Assembly: GCA_010093515.1 (NCBI GenBank) | Contig: MU001674.1 | Location: 925,975 to 989,974 of the forward strand | Length of the DNA: 64,000 bases | Source: Lineolata rhizophorae | Taxonomy: Eukaryota > Ascomycota > Dothideomycetes > Lineolatales > Lineolataceae | Direction of reading: 5' to 3' | Shown: piece after piece, positions 33,775 through 45,931 of the stretch | Layout: every line of letters starts with the position of its first letter | How positions within the stretch are numbered: the first letter of the stretch is position 1 | The notes under the pieces: generated by a model | Told to the model about the DNA's origin: nothing | Seen by the model: the letters and a program-made list of their open reading frames with translations, nothing else | Database searches by the model: none | Made by a program: the position numbers and the translations under genes

Positions 33775-36700
33775 TCACGCCTTCACGGCCCTCTGTCTCG
33801 TCTCCTTCCCCCACGCGCCCAACCCGCCCCCACCCCCAGCCCCACCGACCTTCTGCCTCTTCCCTGGGCCCTGGCCCGCCACCCTATCCTCATCATCCAT
33901 AGTGCGCCTCCTCCTCCGCCTCTTCGCCGTCGCCGTCGCCACCGCCACCCCGTTCGGCACCAGGCTGCGCTCCACCGGCCTGCCCATCTCGTCGCAGAAA
34001 ACTAACCTGCCGTTGCGCGCAATAAGCTGCAGTTTCATTCTCGAGCCGTGGTGCTCCACCGTCGCGTGCTTGATTTCCGAGATCTTACCTTCCTCTTCCG
34101 TTCCGCTGCCGCTGCCGGCTTCCCCGTCCTCCTCGTCCTCCTTAGCAGTACCACCGCCACGGCCGCCGAAGCCGCCACGGCCGCCAAAGCCGCTGCGGCG
34201 GCCGGAGCCGACGCCAGCAGCACCCTCGGAGCCATGGCGCCTAGTCATACGGCCGCGACCACCACCACCATCACCACCGGTGGTCCTAGCGGTACCGCCA
34301 ACAACATTACCCCTAACCCCCTCATTCCGACTCTCCGGCCGCGAACCCCCAGCGCTCGTCGCCGTTGTCGTCGTCGTCGTCGTCGTCGCAACAACCTCGC
34401 GCTTCTGCCTCCTGCGCCTCCTCGCCGCGTCGCGCAGCGCCTCGGGCGTGATCCACTCGTCTGGCAACCCGAACTCCTTCTCCGGCACGTCCGGGACCGG
34501 GTGGCCGAAGGCGTAGGCCGTGCGGCTGCCGTGGCGAGTCCGGCCCATGGCTAGGTCGCGGCGGTGCGGCTCCTTGAAGAAGGACGTGAAGGGGGCGGCG
34601 GGCTCGGGGCGGCTGGCCCTAGCCGCAGGAGGCGGTGGGGGCGGGGCCGCGTGGGACGGGGGAGAGCTGCGCGGGTCGCCGCGCTCGGCCGAAGGAGGAG
34701 GTTGTTTGTCCTTGGGGGGTACGTAGCGACGCACCGTATACGTGCCCCAGTGGTGGTCGAGGTCGATTTCGAACTCAGGTTGCGGCTGTGGGCGGGCGGG
34801 GCGCTTGGGTAAGGAGTCGTCGGCGGTGCGGGGAGGATGATGCTGGTTCGCCTCTTGCAACAGCTGGAGGGCGGCCGACGCATCGAGATCTGACGACGTG
34901 GCCTCGTCAGCACCGGCCATGTTTCGGGAGCCACCACCTAAGCCGGCCTCACCTCCATCTTCTCCTCGCGGAGGGATAGCACCGGTAACACGGGCAGTAG
35001 GAGCTGTGACAACTGCCTCCTCCTCTTCTTCGTCATCATCCCTCTCCGTATCCTTGCTGCCCTTCTTACTGTACCGGGGGGCGCCTTTGCCTGCTTTCTG
35101 TCCGCTACCGCGCATCCGCTTTTCCTCCTCCTTCCATACGCGGAACTTATCCACTAAGGCGCGCACCTCACGGATGAAGTAGTCGCGCTTGGGCTCGTAC
35201 GCCTTCTTCTCCGAGTCGGTGACACCAGTGACGCCGAGGACGCGCAGCCAGTCGTGGCCGAGCAGGCCGTCGAGCAGCCGCTCCAGTTGCACCTTCTCGT
35301 GCATGGCCCGGTCCTTTTCTATGTTGCGCAGCTGCTTCTCCTTGCGCTCGGCCCGTCGGTGAGGCTTGAAGTACACATCGTCGGTCAGCGGGTCGCGCGC
35401 GGTCCGCTTAGAGTTGCGCGTGATGCTGCCGAAGTCGAGGCGGCGGAAGGGCTCGTTCGGCGCGAGAAGGGAGACGGTGGTGGGCTGGGAAGGAGGGCCG
35501 GGCTTCGCGGCCGAGACGCGGCGGTTGCGGCGAGGACTAGGTTTTTCCGGAGCGGGAGACGGCTGCGGTTTAGCTTTCGGAAGGGGCTCGTTGACGATGT
35601 GCACGGGAGAATCGATTCCGAGGAATTCTGGTCGAGACAAATTAATTTTTCAAACCGTCAGCTACGCAATCTTCTCCAATTGGCGCCATTAATTTGTCCC
35701 ATCGAGCGTCCGAGACGCTAGACGGCCCAAAAAAAAAGAATTTCGAGGAGACCCACCTGGCTCTCGCGGGGCGTCGTTTATGATATCATCGTAGTTGGGA
35801 AAGTAAATGGCGAGATCGCTCTTGAGCCGCGACCCGCCGTCGTGGGAGCGCAGCACGCGCGTCTCCTGCGAATTTGCGCGCGGTTCGCCGCCGGCGCCCT
35901 GGGATTTCGCGAGTTTTTGGCCCGTTGCTGCCGTTTGCTTGGGATCCGGCGTCGTCGACGCTGCTCGCTTGGACGCCGCGACGCCCGAGCTCCGCGCCTC
36001 GCCGGCAGTGGTGGGCACCTGCAGCAATTGCTGGCTACCAGCATCCGGCCGCGCGGCCTTAGGTCTAGGCGGCGGCGGCGGCGGTGGCTGCTTTTTCGCG
36101 CGCGACGCGCCGCCGCTAGGTCGCTTGACATCATCATCATCATCATCATTGTTTTCGCGTCGGTGTTGCTGTTGCTGTTGTTGTTGTTGCTGTGCAGCAG
36201 CGGCGGCGAGGGCGGCGCCATGCCTCGTCGTAACGCGAGCGGGCGCGGGCGCGGTCGGGCGCGCGGCGCGGCGGGCGACGCCCGGCACGACGCCAGCACT
36301 GGGCGCGCCGGAACCAGCAGCGGCAGCGGCAGCAGTCGCCGCGGCCGCCGCGTCGGCCGCCCTCCTCCGGGTGCTGCGCGCGGGCGTGGCGTCGTCCGCC
36401 GAGGCTGCCGGCCGCAGGCGCTGCTCCTGCTCCTGCTGCTGCTGCTGCTGCTGTTGGTGCAGCTTGCGCTTTTTGGCGGGGGGCATGCCGCCGTCGGTGT
36501 CGCGGAGCGGCGTCGTCGAGTGCTGCTGGTGCGGCGGTTGTGCGGGCGCGGTCGCGGGAAAAGGTCGGGGCGGGCGCGCGCGGGCGAGCCCCGGCGGTGG
36601 CCGCCCCGGAGGCGGAGGCGGCGGCGGCGGCGGGCGAGAGAGGAAGCGAGCGAAGGTGGGAGGAGTCGGAGGAGGGGGATGCGTGGCGCGGCAGCTGGGC

Positions 36701-36996
36701 CTCCTCGGGCGACCTCCGCCGGCGGCACCAGCACCACCGCAACCACGACGCGTCGCGGGCGGCGACGCTGCTCGAGTCGACGACGGGGAGACGGCGGGAC
36801 GCGACGGCGGCGAGGACGAGGGCGAAGAGCGCGCAGGCGCGGGCGCAGGCGGCGGCGAGGCGCTCGACGCGGGCGGATTGCGGTGCTGGGTGCGACGGGG
36901 AGCGAGGGCGCGGGCGTGCGAGGAGGCGAAGCGGCCGGCGGGCGACGGGGCGCGCTCGACGCGGGTCGCTGGGCTGATCAAGCCGGCCGTGGCCAT
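33775..36996 (-). CDS. Sas4-domain chromatin protein (something about silencing 4 homologue)
   Basis: Two exons on the minus strand, 36996-35757 and 35627-33775, flank a 129 bp intron (GTGGGT...CCAG). Joining gives ...NDAPREPEFLGIDSPVHIV in frame. The product is about 1030 residues. The first 370 are low complexity: Pro runs, poly-Gln, poly-Ala, poly-Asp and basic KKRK. Conserved sequence begins with RVLRSHDGGSRLKSDLAIYF followed by PNYDDII, then the Sas4 domain at about 505-585, with LLDGLLGHDWLRVLGVTG and EPKRDYFIREVRALV. The C-terminal part has LPDEWITPEALRDAARRRR and Gly/Arg-rich RGG-like repeats. In yeast, Sas4 is a subunit of the SAS histone H4 K16 acetyltransferase complex. The filamentous homologues are much longer. 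An alternative start at 36486 (MPPAKKRKL) would remove 170 Pro-rich residues and leave a likely nuclear localisation signal at the N-terminus. Confidence 0.85.
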
Positions 36997-38281
36997 CGGC
37001 GGCGGGAAGGAGCGAGCAGAGGCGGAAGGGCAGGAGCGCCAGCGCGAGCGGGAAGGTGCGCGGGAGCGAGGGCTGGGTGCGAGGCAGGCGCGCCCATCGT
37101 TCCTGCCTCCTTTTGTCTGTCGCTCTCTCTCTTGCTCTCTCGCTCTCGAACCTCCCGCGTTTGGTGGTTGCGGTGGTTGGACCGGACCGAAAACGGGGTG
37201 CGAATGGCGTTGGGCGGGAGGGGAGGGATGCGGCTCGCTTTTTTTTTTTTGTTCCCCTTCTTTCTCGCCCTTATTCCCTTAACGCAAAACCGCCCCTCTC
37301 TTGTCTTGGTTCCCAAGACGGACTAGATGTTTGGCGAGGGGCGCGCCGGGCGACGAACGGATGGACGACTCGGCGACGAATCGAGCAGGACAAGAGGGAG
37401 CCCGAGGAAAGGCTACGTACACCACTAAGTAGGCAAGAGGGCCAGCTTGAGCGCCCAGCCCGCCGCCGCTTCAAAACTGCTGCATATGTACATACCACCC
37501 TCGAAGCAAGGGCCAATCCTTTTCTTTTCCCTTGCTGCAGCACTCTTGTTGGTCTTCCCGTCCAGTCCGCTCGTTCCCCGTCGCTATTTCTCAGCAGCGC
37601 CTTAGTCAATAACAATAATTGTCTCTGATGTTTAGACTTTGCAAACGCGATTGCAGAAAACAAAAATCGTAATTGATTTAATTTTTTTTTTTAAATAGAA
37701 GAACAAGAACGAGGAAGAAAAAGTTCTTCCTTTTACTTTGGGATATCATTTCCCCCTTTCACGTGTATCACTTTCCCAGCGAGTTTTTTATTTGCGCTTT
37801 GTTTGAATCATTCGTCACCATCTTATCTTTATCCCTGTCGGTATCTCGCTGCGCCGCACGTTCTCTTACAAAGCCAGCTACTCGCAAAACGTTTTGAGCC
37901 ACCCTTTGCACATCACCGTTGATCTCCATTCTCCAATTCGCTCTCGGATCAGGAATTACAGGAACACAAAAAAGTTTTATAATCATCGAAAACGTGCTGT
38001 TTCTTAGTGCCGTTGGCTTGCAGATCGGCATAGCAAGCGCGGCTCTTAAATTTCCCGCTAAGAACGCCTCGTTCTCTGGCAGAATGGCGGGGGACAAAAA
38101 CGAACAACCGCCTCGCTCTCCCTGCACATGATCAATGGCACCATGCACGCCAACTTTTCCGAACAAACTATATCTCCGAGACTGGGTATACAAAACATAG
38201 GTGGCTAAAATATGCGTAGGGAACTTCGTGAACACATCACACATTACTCGTACACGTGCCGTCGTCAACGATAGGCGATCG
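36997..38281. other. intergenic region upstream of the SAS4-domain gene
   Basis: 1.3 kb. The first 300 bases are GC- and CT-rich (promoter of the SAS4-domain gene), with a run of T near 37240. From 37.6 kb it is AT-rich and includes the 3' flank of the PX-protein gene. No gene is supported. Confidence 0.5.
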
Positions 38282-39365
38282 TCACGAGAAGAGGAAGTCC
38301 TTGAGGACGGGCGATCCGGCAAACTCGGGGTTGAGCAGGACGCAACTGCACAATCTACGCGTTAGCAGCGCGGCCAATAGAGAGGTGCTATGCGGCGCGT
38401 ACTTAAGGAAGTAGGCGAGGCCTTCTCTTCGCCTCTCGAGAAACCTGGGGCGGAACCTGGCTGGTCAATGGGTAAGCAAAGAAACGCATAACACTTCGTA
38501 GGGATGAGGCATCGGGGGGTTGCTGTACATATGACGCTTTTCGGTGGGAGTTGCGGCAGAGCGGCCGTACAATGGGGAAACGTCTTGATGAGGTTGTGTC
38601 GAAGCTCGTCGAACTCAGAGTACCTATCCGCGAGAAGCCTTCAATGAGCGACATGCCCGAGACGTGAAAATGGAGCACAAAGTACGATCAAAGCTAAACA
38701 TACCTCTTTCGAATCATCATGGGCCCGCCCTTCACCGGGAAGCAATGTTAGCCACGCCGTCTAGCAAACAACCCACCGCCACCAGCAGCAGCAGGAAGAG
38801 AGCCACATCCAAAACTCACATCCAGCGTCTCCACCGTACAATTCCACACCACGTACGCGCCCACGCCCGGCGCATTGCCGCTCACAATCACATAGTCCTC
38901 CACCGTCACGCATCTCGCCCACAGCGCCTTCCCTTGCTCGGACCCATCCACCGTGTGGTCCTCGAGCCGTATCGGCGCCGGCCGGAAGCTGTCCACCGAC
39001 ACCGTCGACCCGCCATTGCCGCCGGCACAGCCGGCGTGACGGAGCTGGTCCTGCTGCCAATGGTGGCGGCGCCGCCGGTCCGCCGGGTGCGTCCAGTGCT
39101 CCCAGTACGGCGGCACGAGGTCCGACGGGGACGCGCCGGCGCGAGCCGAACTGCCGCCGCTGCCACCACCACCATCGTCGTCGTCGTGACCATCATGATT
39201 ATCATCATCGGCGGCGGCGGCGGCGGGAGAGGGCGCGGGACTCGCGGTCGGGCTCGTGCGGGCGGATGAGGGGTCGGACGAGGCGGTGCGCCGCGGCGGC
39301 GGGCAGCAGCGAGGAGGAGGCTGTTGCTCGGTCTTCTTGTGCGCTTGCGACTGCGGCTCCTCCAT
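38282..39365 (-). CDS. YPT35: PX-domain protein, Ypt35-like
   Basis: Five exons on the minus strand: 39365-38820, 38729-38704 (26 bp), 38623-38529, 38460-38403 and 38345-38282. All introns are GT-AG and keep phase. The product is about 262 residues. Residues 1-90 are Pro/Ser/Asp-rich. The PX domain covers about 115-260: YVIVSGNAPGVGAYVVWNCT, the phosphoinositide-binding arginine in RKRYSEFDELRHNL, the proline loop LPQLPPKSVI, RFRPRFLERRREGLAYFL and the tail NPEFAGSPVLKDFLFS. Ypt35 binds phosphatidylinositol 3-phosphate on endosomes and vacuoles and, in yeast, recruits the lipid-transfer protein Vps13 through a Pro-rich motif. The conserved part is split over four tiny exons, so simple open-frame searches would miss it. 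An ATG further upstream in another frame is not used. Confidence 0.88.
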
Positions 39366-41149
39366 TGCCGAGAGCCATGAAAACAAACAAAAAAAAAAAG
39401 AAAAAAAAAAAAACCGGAAGATAGACCGAAAGATGGGGCCGCGGCCCTTCGGGACGCCTTGCGAACGGGGTGACGCGTTGGCGGGAAGGCTGGCGGGAGG
39501 GCTGGCGGGAGGGGAGGGGGGAGGGGGGAGGGGGATAGATAGGACGGGGTGCAGGGCGTGGGCGTCTTGCGCCCGGCGGGGCGGCGGCGGCGGGTGAAGG
39601 GCGGGGCGGGAGAACGTATGTAGGTATGTAAATAACGCGTGCGGCAAAGCTAGGATACCGTACGGGTGGCGAGGCTATACAATGGGACGAAGGGCTATTT
39701 TGAGCGACTGGGTGGTGCGCGTGCCGTATGGAAATAGTGCACCACGCAGCCAGCGCTGCAGACTGCAGAGTGGTGTGGTGGCGCGGAAAGTGGATTGATG
39801 GGACCGGGCGGCCCCTCGGCCTGGACGTGCAGCGCAAAACAATTGCTTTGCGTGGCACGAAGAGTGGATCCAGTTGCAGCAATGGCGCAACGGTTGCGGG
39901 GCGGGAGTTCAACGGGTGGTTGTGGCCTGCCTGGCGGGTTGTGTGCGTGAGAGGACGCAATCGATGGGAGGCGGCGGGCTGACAGTTCTGGCTGAAGGAG
40001 GCCAAGCTTCCCGGCCATTGGGCCCCCGGCCTCGGCCTGGCATCATCCGACGCCCCGACTCGAGCAGTGGCCGGGGCCTTTCTCCCGGCCAGCTGCGGCG
40101 CTCGGCGCTGCAGGGATGCGCCAAGCTAGCCGCGACGCTATCGGACGCGTTCCCAAACCATCGTGTACGGCGGCGAAGAAGAGGAAGCCGGAAGCGCTTA
40201 CGGAGCATCACGGCCGGCTTCTCCAGCTTCCTGTCGACGGGGAGTGCAGAATCTGTTTAGCAGGCGCTGACGAGGCCACGCACGGCAGGACGGAATCTGC
40301 ATACTACGTGCAGGCTGCATGACTTTTTGAAACGAAGGGCTCGACCCCGACGAGAGACATCGTGAAATGTTTCGGCAGAAACCAAGGAGGCATAGCGATT
40401 CGGTTGGGGTTGTTTGCCGCCTGAGCTCGCTCCTCTCTGCGGACTCCCCAACCGACCCGCCCCAGCTCCGCCAAAAACGGACCGGCCGCCTGCATCGTGA
40501 ACGGCTAGGCGCCTCTCAGCCCGGCCGTGCTCGAGGCAGCCAGCCAGCCGTGCGCCCTGCCACATGCGGAGAAGGTCTCAATTGGCGGCCCGGGTGCTCG
40601 CTGGCTTTCCCGCCTTGACCGCAGAAGCTAGACCCTGCAGCTTACCCGTCTAGGCTTGAAGCCACCGACAAGAGAGAGAGAATCGCCTCGTCTCCTTTAA
40701 AAACAGCTGCACGTCCTGCCATCGCCAGCCTTTTCCCTTTCCCCCCCTCCTCCCTTCGTTCGACAACCCTCGCTCAGAAACTTCACTTCTTCTTGTACAC
40801 CCCTTTTTCATTTTAGTCTTGATATAATATATCTACGTAGTAATCACCCCGTCGTTCGTGTTTCTGTGAACGCTCGCTATTCACCTACCCTCCACCCTCC
40901 CGCCCCCGAAACAATTGGGTGGGCACGCCGTCCCCACCGCCTCAAGGCAAGCCACACCCAGCATTCCGGCCAATTCTCCGGGCCAACCGCTCTACCCCAG
41001 CATTGGCCATGTTCTGCGTTCGAATCATGGCTCACATTGACCGTTGCTAACCTTTTAAACCCCTCTCACCAGAACACAACAGTAAACTTGTAATATTTGT
41101 CTACCTTCTCGCCAGAAACATCCCTTTCGGCAGCAAACTCGATCCAGAC
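39366..41149. other. divergent intergenic region
   Basis: 1.8 kb between the Ypt35-like gene and the GPI-protein gene. It has A-rich runs at 39388-39413 (the leader of the minus-strand gene), G-rich repeats near 39490-39540, and CT-rich leader-like DNA at 40.7-40.8 kb. No gene is supported. Confidence 0.5.
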
Positions 41150-42205
41150 ATGCGTTACCTCACGACCCTCGCCGTCTTCGCCGCCATTGTCGGCTTGACC
41201 ACCACTCAAACCATCAATCCGGACGACGTCCCCATCTCGGACCGACGTAAGCTTACCTACCTACCCGTCACCAGAGCAAACAGTGTCCCGAGACCGAGAG
41301 AGTTCCATTGGCTAATGTAACAAATCCGCCCCGCCACTGTAGGACAATGGTGCGATGCGCAGCAGACGCAGTGCCCGCTCATCTGCATGCAAGTCGAGGA
41401 CAACAGCGGCTCACCCGAATCCAACACCTGCGACCCTGTACGCCCGCCCTCTCCTTCTTCGTCAATTTCACCCCGCTTTTGTTTTCAGGCCTTCCTTCCA
41501 ATAAACGCGTCCGTCGTGGGGAGCGAGAGAAAGGGAACTGACACCCCCTGGCAATAGGATACCCTCGTGTACAGCTGCGTCTGCGGCAACGGCGCCGCGC
41601 CCAACTCGTCCGAGTTCTCCCAGACGATCCCCTACTTCATCTGCACGTGGTCCAACAACGAGTGTGTCGACGCGTGCGGCAACAACAACATCTGCGCCGA
41701 CAACTGCCGGTTAGTTTTCCGAGACAAAGCTGCCCTCACCCTCCCCTTCCCCGTTCCTCTCCCCAATCACACACACCCTTACCGGGCACCCTCCCTGCCT
41801 TATCCCTTCCTCCATCCCCTCGGCCCTTACCAAGCAAAGCAAACCAAAAAGAGCACGCCGCGCTAACCTCCCCTCCCCCCCTCTCCTTCTTCCCACAGCG
41901 CCAACAACCCCTGCGGCGCCCAAAGCCCCACCCTCATCAACACGTCCACCATAACCGCCACCGCCGCCGCGACGGGCACGCAAACGGGCGCCGCCGCAAC
42001 GGGCACCGACGGCGCCGACTCGGCGCAGAGCACTGACCCGGCCGACTACGCGGGCTTCGGCGACGACGGCGACGACGACGACGACGAGGGCAACGGGAGC
42101 GGGGACAACGAGGATGCGGCGGTGGCGATGGTGCATCTGGGGAGGAGCTACGGGTTGGGATTGGTGGTGGCGGGGGTGGCGGTGGGGTTTGCGGTGCTGT
42201 TGTAA
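41150..42205 (+). CDS. GPI-anchored cysteine-rich cell-wall protein (DUF7707-like)
   Basis: Four exons: 41150-41246, 41343-41437, 41558-41709 and 41899-42205, with GT-AG introns in matching phases. The product is about 216 residues. A signal peptide covers about residues 1-20 (MRYLTTLAVFAAIVGLTTTQ). The mature part has paired cysteines spread over exons 2 to 4 (QWCDAQQTQCPLICMQ, YSCVCGNG, FICTWSNNECVDACG, ICADNCR, NPCGAQSP). A Thr/Ala/Asp-rich stalk follows with an Asp run, then a hydrophobic C-terminal tail (SYGLGLVVAGVAVGFAVLL) that is the expected GPI-addition signal. The order fits the fungal secreted DUF7707 family, whose role is unknown; members are cell-surface proteins. It sits alone between regulatory spacers, with no secretion or wall genes beside it. 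Confidence 0.85.
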
Positions 42206-43524
42206 AGGGGAGAGGAGAGTGAAGGGTGAGTGGGATGGATGGGTGGGTTATGCAGGTGGTTGGAGGAGGGCCTGGTCGTCGCGCTTTAGGTATGTTGTTG
42301 ATGTCTGGCATGCCTGGCTTGTGCCTGCGCCGCATACCCGCCAACTAGCCTAGCCTTGGTTCGACCGGTGCTGTTTCCGATGGCTCCGGGTTGTCCGCTC
42401 GGACGATGGATCCGCATGGCATGTGCGATTTGCGCTTGCGTTGAAACCATTCGGGTCATAAACTGTTTCCCAGTCTGCAGGGTGTTTTTCTGGCCATTTT
42501 GCCCAGAGATCTAATTCTCTATTCAGGTATCTTCTCCTTTTAATCAGAACGGGTCTGGAGAGCGAAGAAATCTTTAAGCGTTTCGAGCTTTGAAAGCGAG
42601 TAATAAGAATTGAAAGTGCGCGTCATATGGAACTGTCACCAATCCTCCTGTGAGTTGGAACGGCAGTTCGAGTCACGGTTTGATAGTCTCGTTGGACTCG
42701 GGAGCTGGTGGTGGGGTCTTTGAAAGGGCCTTAAGTCAACGGTCTTTCACATGATCACTAACCCCACACTAGCACATGTTACTCGGCAAGGCGTGCCACA
42801 GAGCTCAGTCTTACGACCATTGTTTATCGCCTCCATGCTATGAGCCACAGTCGGAGTTACATAGCTCTCTCTCCTTGACAAAGTGGTGCTGCCTGCACCG
42901 CAAGCAAGCCATGACGTTAGGTCACGAACGCTTTTGTCTAGTCCTGGCTTTCTCTGTGTTGCTAACAAAGCAAAGTTGGCAACTATATCAACCTAGACTT
43001 CGCTAACTTCGTTCATTTGTTCAATCTCTCTTTGTATCATTGTCGTTGGATATTTTTAGAATGAAGCTCAATCTTAGTTCTCGCAGGGCCCCAATCTATC
43101 GCCACAGAGCTGGATTTCTTTGTGAGCTTCAACGAATATCTTCGAGCCCTCACCCTGGCTTGCCGTTCCTCGCTTTAAGTTGCTCTACTGCTTCTGCTAC
43201 TTCACCTCACGTTTCAGCTGCACCACGCAGGTGGTCCACATAAACACTCATTCGCTACGACGGGCATATTGCGGTTCAGGAAACGCGCAAGAGCTCTTTG
43301 ACTGCTGACTCGTGTTCTTTTCTACCTTGTCATCTTGTTTCGAATCGCTGATGAAAAGCATGCGTTCTTAGAAGCTATCCGTAAGAACAGAATCACCCAA
43401 GGAGAGTTTACGAAATCGCAGGCCACAACATTCTCGATCCTCACCAAAACCAAAGAACCGAACTCAAATCTAAAATACCACCTACCATAGACCGCCAAAC
43501 CCCAAACCACTCAACCCAAAAAGC
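42206..43524. other. intergenic region
   Basis: 1.3 kb between two plus-strand genes. AT-richer from 42.4 to 43.4 kb, with no gene, tRNA or clear repeat seen. Confidence 0.5.
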
Positions 43525-44784
43525 ATGTGGAACGCCGTCCACGACCACCGCGCCGGGGCCGGAGCCCATATCGGCGGCTCCTCCTCTTCCAGCAACCAGG
43601 CCACCACCGGCACCTCCACCAGCGGCCCCCTGGCCCTCCGCTACCAGACGAAGCTCGTCCGCCGCACCCTCGGACCGCACGCCCAAGCGCGCGCCCCCAG
43701 CACGCTCAGCCGCCGCGTCTCCGCCGCCAACGCGCCCAGCCGACCGCACCCGCCGCCCCAACCCCTCCAACCCCCCGGCTACGCCACCACGCACGCCGAC
43801 CTCGCCGCCCGCCGCGCCGACCACGCCGCCTTCGCCGCCGCCCACCGCGCCGCCGAGTCGGCCCTCGACGCCGCCGCCGCCCGCCGCGCCGCCGCCCTCG
43901 CCCGCGTCCTGCGCGCCGAGGCCCGCGCCGAGACGCGCGCCTTCGCCGCCGAGGCCGCGCTGCGCGCCGCCGCCGCGCGCGGCCGCGGCCCGCGCGCCGC
44001 CTGGGCCGCCTGGCGCCTCGCCGTCGGCCTGGGCGCCGTGCACGAGGCTGCGGCGAGGGACCGGCGCCGCGGCGGGGCCGCGGGCGCGGGCGCGGGCTGG
44101 CGCGCGTGGACGGCGCGCGGCGGCGCGCTGGCCAAGGCGACGGCCGCGTGCGGGGCGCTCGGGCTGGGGCTCGGGCTGCCGCTGGCGGGGGCGGGCCTGG
44201 TGGCGCTGGGCCGGCTGTGCGGGGCGCTGTGGGCGGCCCTGGTGCTGGCGCCGCTGAGGGCCGCGGTGCTGGCGCGCCCGGCGGCGGGGCTCGTCGTGGC
44301 CGCGCTCGCGGTCGCGGCCTGGCGCCGAGGGCCGCGCGCCGCCGACGCCCTCGCCGACGCCCTCGCCGCCGCGCGCCGCCGCGCCGTCGCCCCCGGCGCG
44401 GACGTCCCGCGCCGCGCGCCCGTGGAACGCCGCGCCGGTCCCGCGCACCGCTGCGTCGCCGCCGTCCGCGACGCCGTCCTCGTGGCGCTGGCCTCGCAGG
44501 AGCGCTTCCGCGCGCAGCGGCTGCTGCGCATATGGGCGTGGCGGGTGGGCGTGCTCGGCATGGCGGCGCTGGTGCTGGGCGCGGCGTGGCGGTACCCCGG
44601 GGTCAAGTACCCGGTCGATGGGGTGGGGATGGAGGTGGCGAGGGGGAACGGGACGGCGTTGTGGACGGAGGCAGGCGTGAGGAGGGAGGGGGTGGCGAGG
44701 GGGTGGTGGGAGAGCTCGTCGCACGTTCGGCGGGGTTCTGACAACGATGCTACGGATACGGATGGCGGGGAGGGGGGGTGGTGA
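43525..44784 (+). CDS. Ala/Arg-rich putative membrane protein, unrecognised
   Basis: Single-exon frame of 419 residues starting at MWNAVHDHRA. Three long frames overlap here (two on plus, one on minus), and this one is chosen because nearly every third codon position is G or C from the first codon on. I do not recognise a family. Residues 1-90 are Ser/Pro/Arg-rich. Residues 90-190 are almost entirely Ala, Arg and Glu, and probably helical. Hydrophobic segments near residues 213-235, 242-270 and 335-355 (WAWRVGVLGMAALVLGAAWRY) could cross a membrane. The C-terminal tail is acidic. Many fungi have fast-evolving single-copy proteins of this kind. The minus-strand frame of similar length is considered a shadow. 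Confidence 0.6.
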   Translation: MWNAVHDHRAGAGAHIGGSSSSSNQATTGTSTSGPLALRYQTKLVRRTLGPHAQARAPSTLSRRVSAANAPSRPHPPPQPLQPPGYATTHADLAARRADHAAFAAAHRAAESALDAAAARRAAALARVLRAEARAETRAFAAEAALRAAAARGRGPRAAWAAWRLAVGLGAVHEAAARDRRRGGAAGAGAGWRAWTARGGALAKATAACGALGLGLGLPLAGAGLVALGRLCGALWAALVLAPLRAAVLARPAAGLVVAALAVAAWRRGPRAADALADALAAARRRAVAPGADVPRRAPVERRAGPAHRCVAAVRDAVLVALASQERFRAQRLLRIWAWRVGVLGMAALVLGAAWRYPGVKYPVDGVGMEVARGNGTALWTEAGVRREGVARGWWESSSHVRRGSDNDATDTDGGEGGW

Positions 44785-45931
44785 AGAACATAGAAAAGAC
44801 CGCGGTCAAGAGCGTGGTAGACAACCTAGCGAAGTGCCAGCCAAAGAGCCTAGTCAACAGCCTGTTTAAGAGCCGGGTAACGAGCCTCCGACACTTCAAA
44901 CGGATAGTTCTCCCACTGGCTGTGAAAGCATCAGACTTTCAACTGTCCAGAGCGCGCCATTGTAACCTCCTAGGGACAAAGGTAAGTTCGTTGTAAGTCG
45001 AACGGGATGGATGGCCGCGGGCCGGTTGCCATTCTATAAAGTACGGCACTAGAAGTGCCGTCCTAACTTTCAATAAGACGGAGCGGACTTAAAACACTCC
45101 TATGGTATGTAGGCCTTTCGGCTCTACTGGGCATAAAAGTACAAAGGAAGCATAGGCATTCTAAAATCTTGGGGTACTCAGGCGTAAGACTTTCACACCA
45201 CAGCAATATCAATTAGGTAACACATAAGTACAGCGTACGTATTGTCTTCATAAATGTTTCTCTTATATTGCATAATGATTATTTTAGGAGAGACGAACTT
45301 GAGAAATCGTTCGACCGTTAATTTTCACATCATTACCAATGTTAGATCCAGAAGTTCTGATGAGAATGTACAGAGAATAGGTTGGATCGAACAGAGGCAA
45401 GAAAGCTAGTTCTGTCATCCGCACGACGATGCCGATGACAAGACCAAACAGTGAATAAACAGTGTCAAGTTCAAATAGCAAGAACAATAGAGCCCGAGAG
45501 AAAAAGCTCCGAGATCATGACACCCATGCCGATCATTAGATTCGTTGATCGAGAAACGAGGCAGCCACCCATGTAAAATCCACAAAAACACCAGTACCAC
45601 GCACCAAGATAGAAAGAGGAAGAAAGGGAAAGCTGAGACTAGTCTGAGCCTTACCGCGCACGCCCGTGCTTAACGCCCCGTCATTACCTTGCCCTTAAGC
45701 CAAGGTAAAGAACAACTTGGTACAAGTCACACAAGATGTGACCAGTACGAGTGTCAAACCCAAAACGCATGACCCAAACAAGTAGTACAAAGCAAGAAGT
45801 GAAAATAGCAGCACATAAGACACGCATTAGGTAAGACAACAAAGAGAAATCTTGAGCAGAAGGCCGCCACGCTCCCAAAGATGGTCAGGTGACAAACCCT
45901 CTGAGCACGATCAAACAGCGAATGAAGAAGT
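44785..45931. other. convergent intergenic region
   Basis: 1.15 kb between the 3' ends of the Ala-rich protein gene and the C2H2 factor gene. AT-richer than either gene. The part next to 45931 is probably the 3' UTR of the transcription factor. No gene seen. Confidence 0.5.

Noticed and set aside
41005-41035. tRNA T-arm-like word GTTCGAATC
   Set aside because: Flanking bases do not form a T-stem, and no D-arm, anticodon arm or acceptor stem could be drawn.
43441-44724. 427-codon minus-strand frame
   Set aside because: It is a product of extreme GC content. Its third positions lack the bias, and the opposite frame from 43525 has it.
44785-45931. Small minus-strand frames downstream of the C2H2 factor
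   Set aside because: They lie in the probable 3' UTR, have AT-rich random composition and no recognisable domain.
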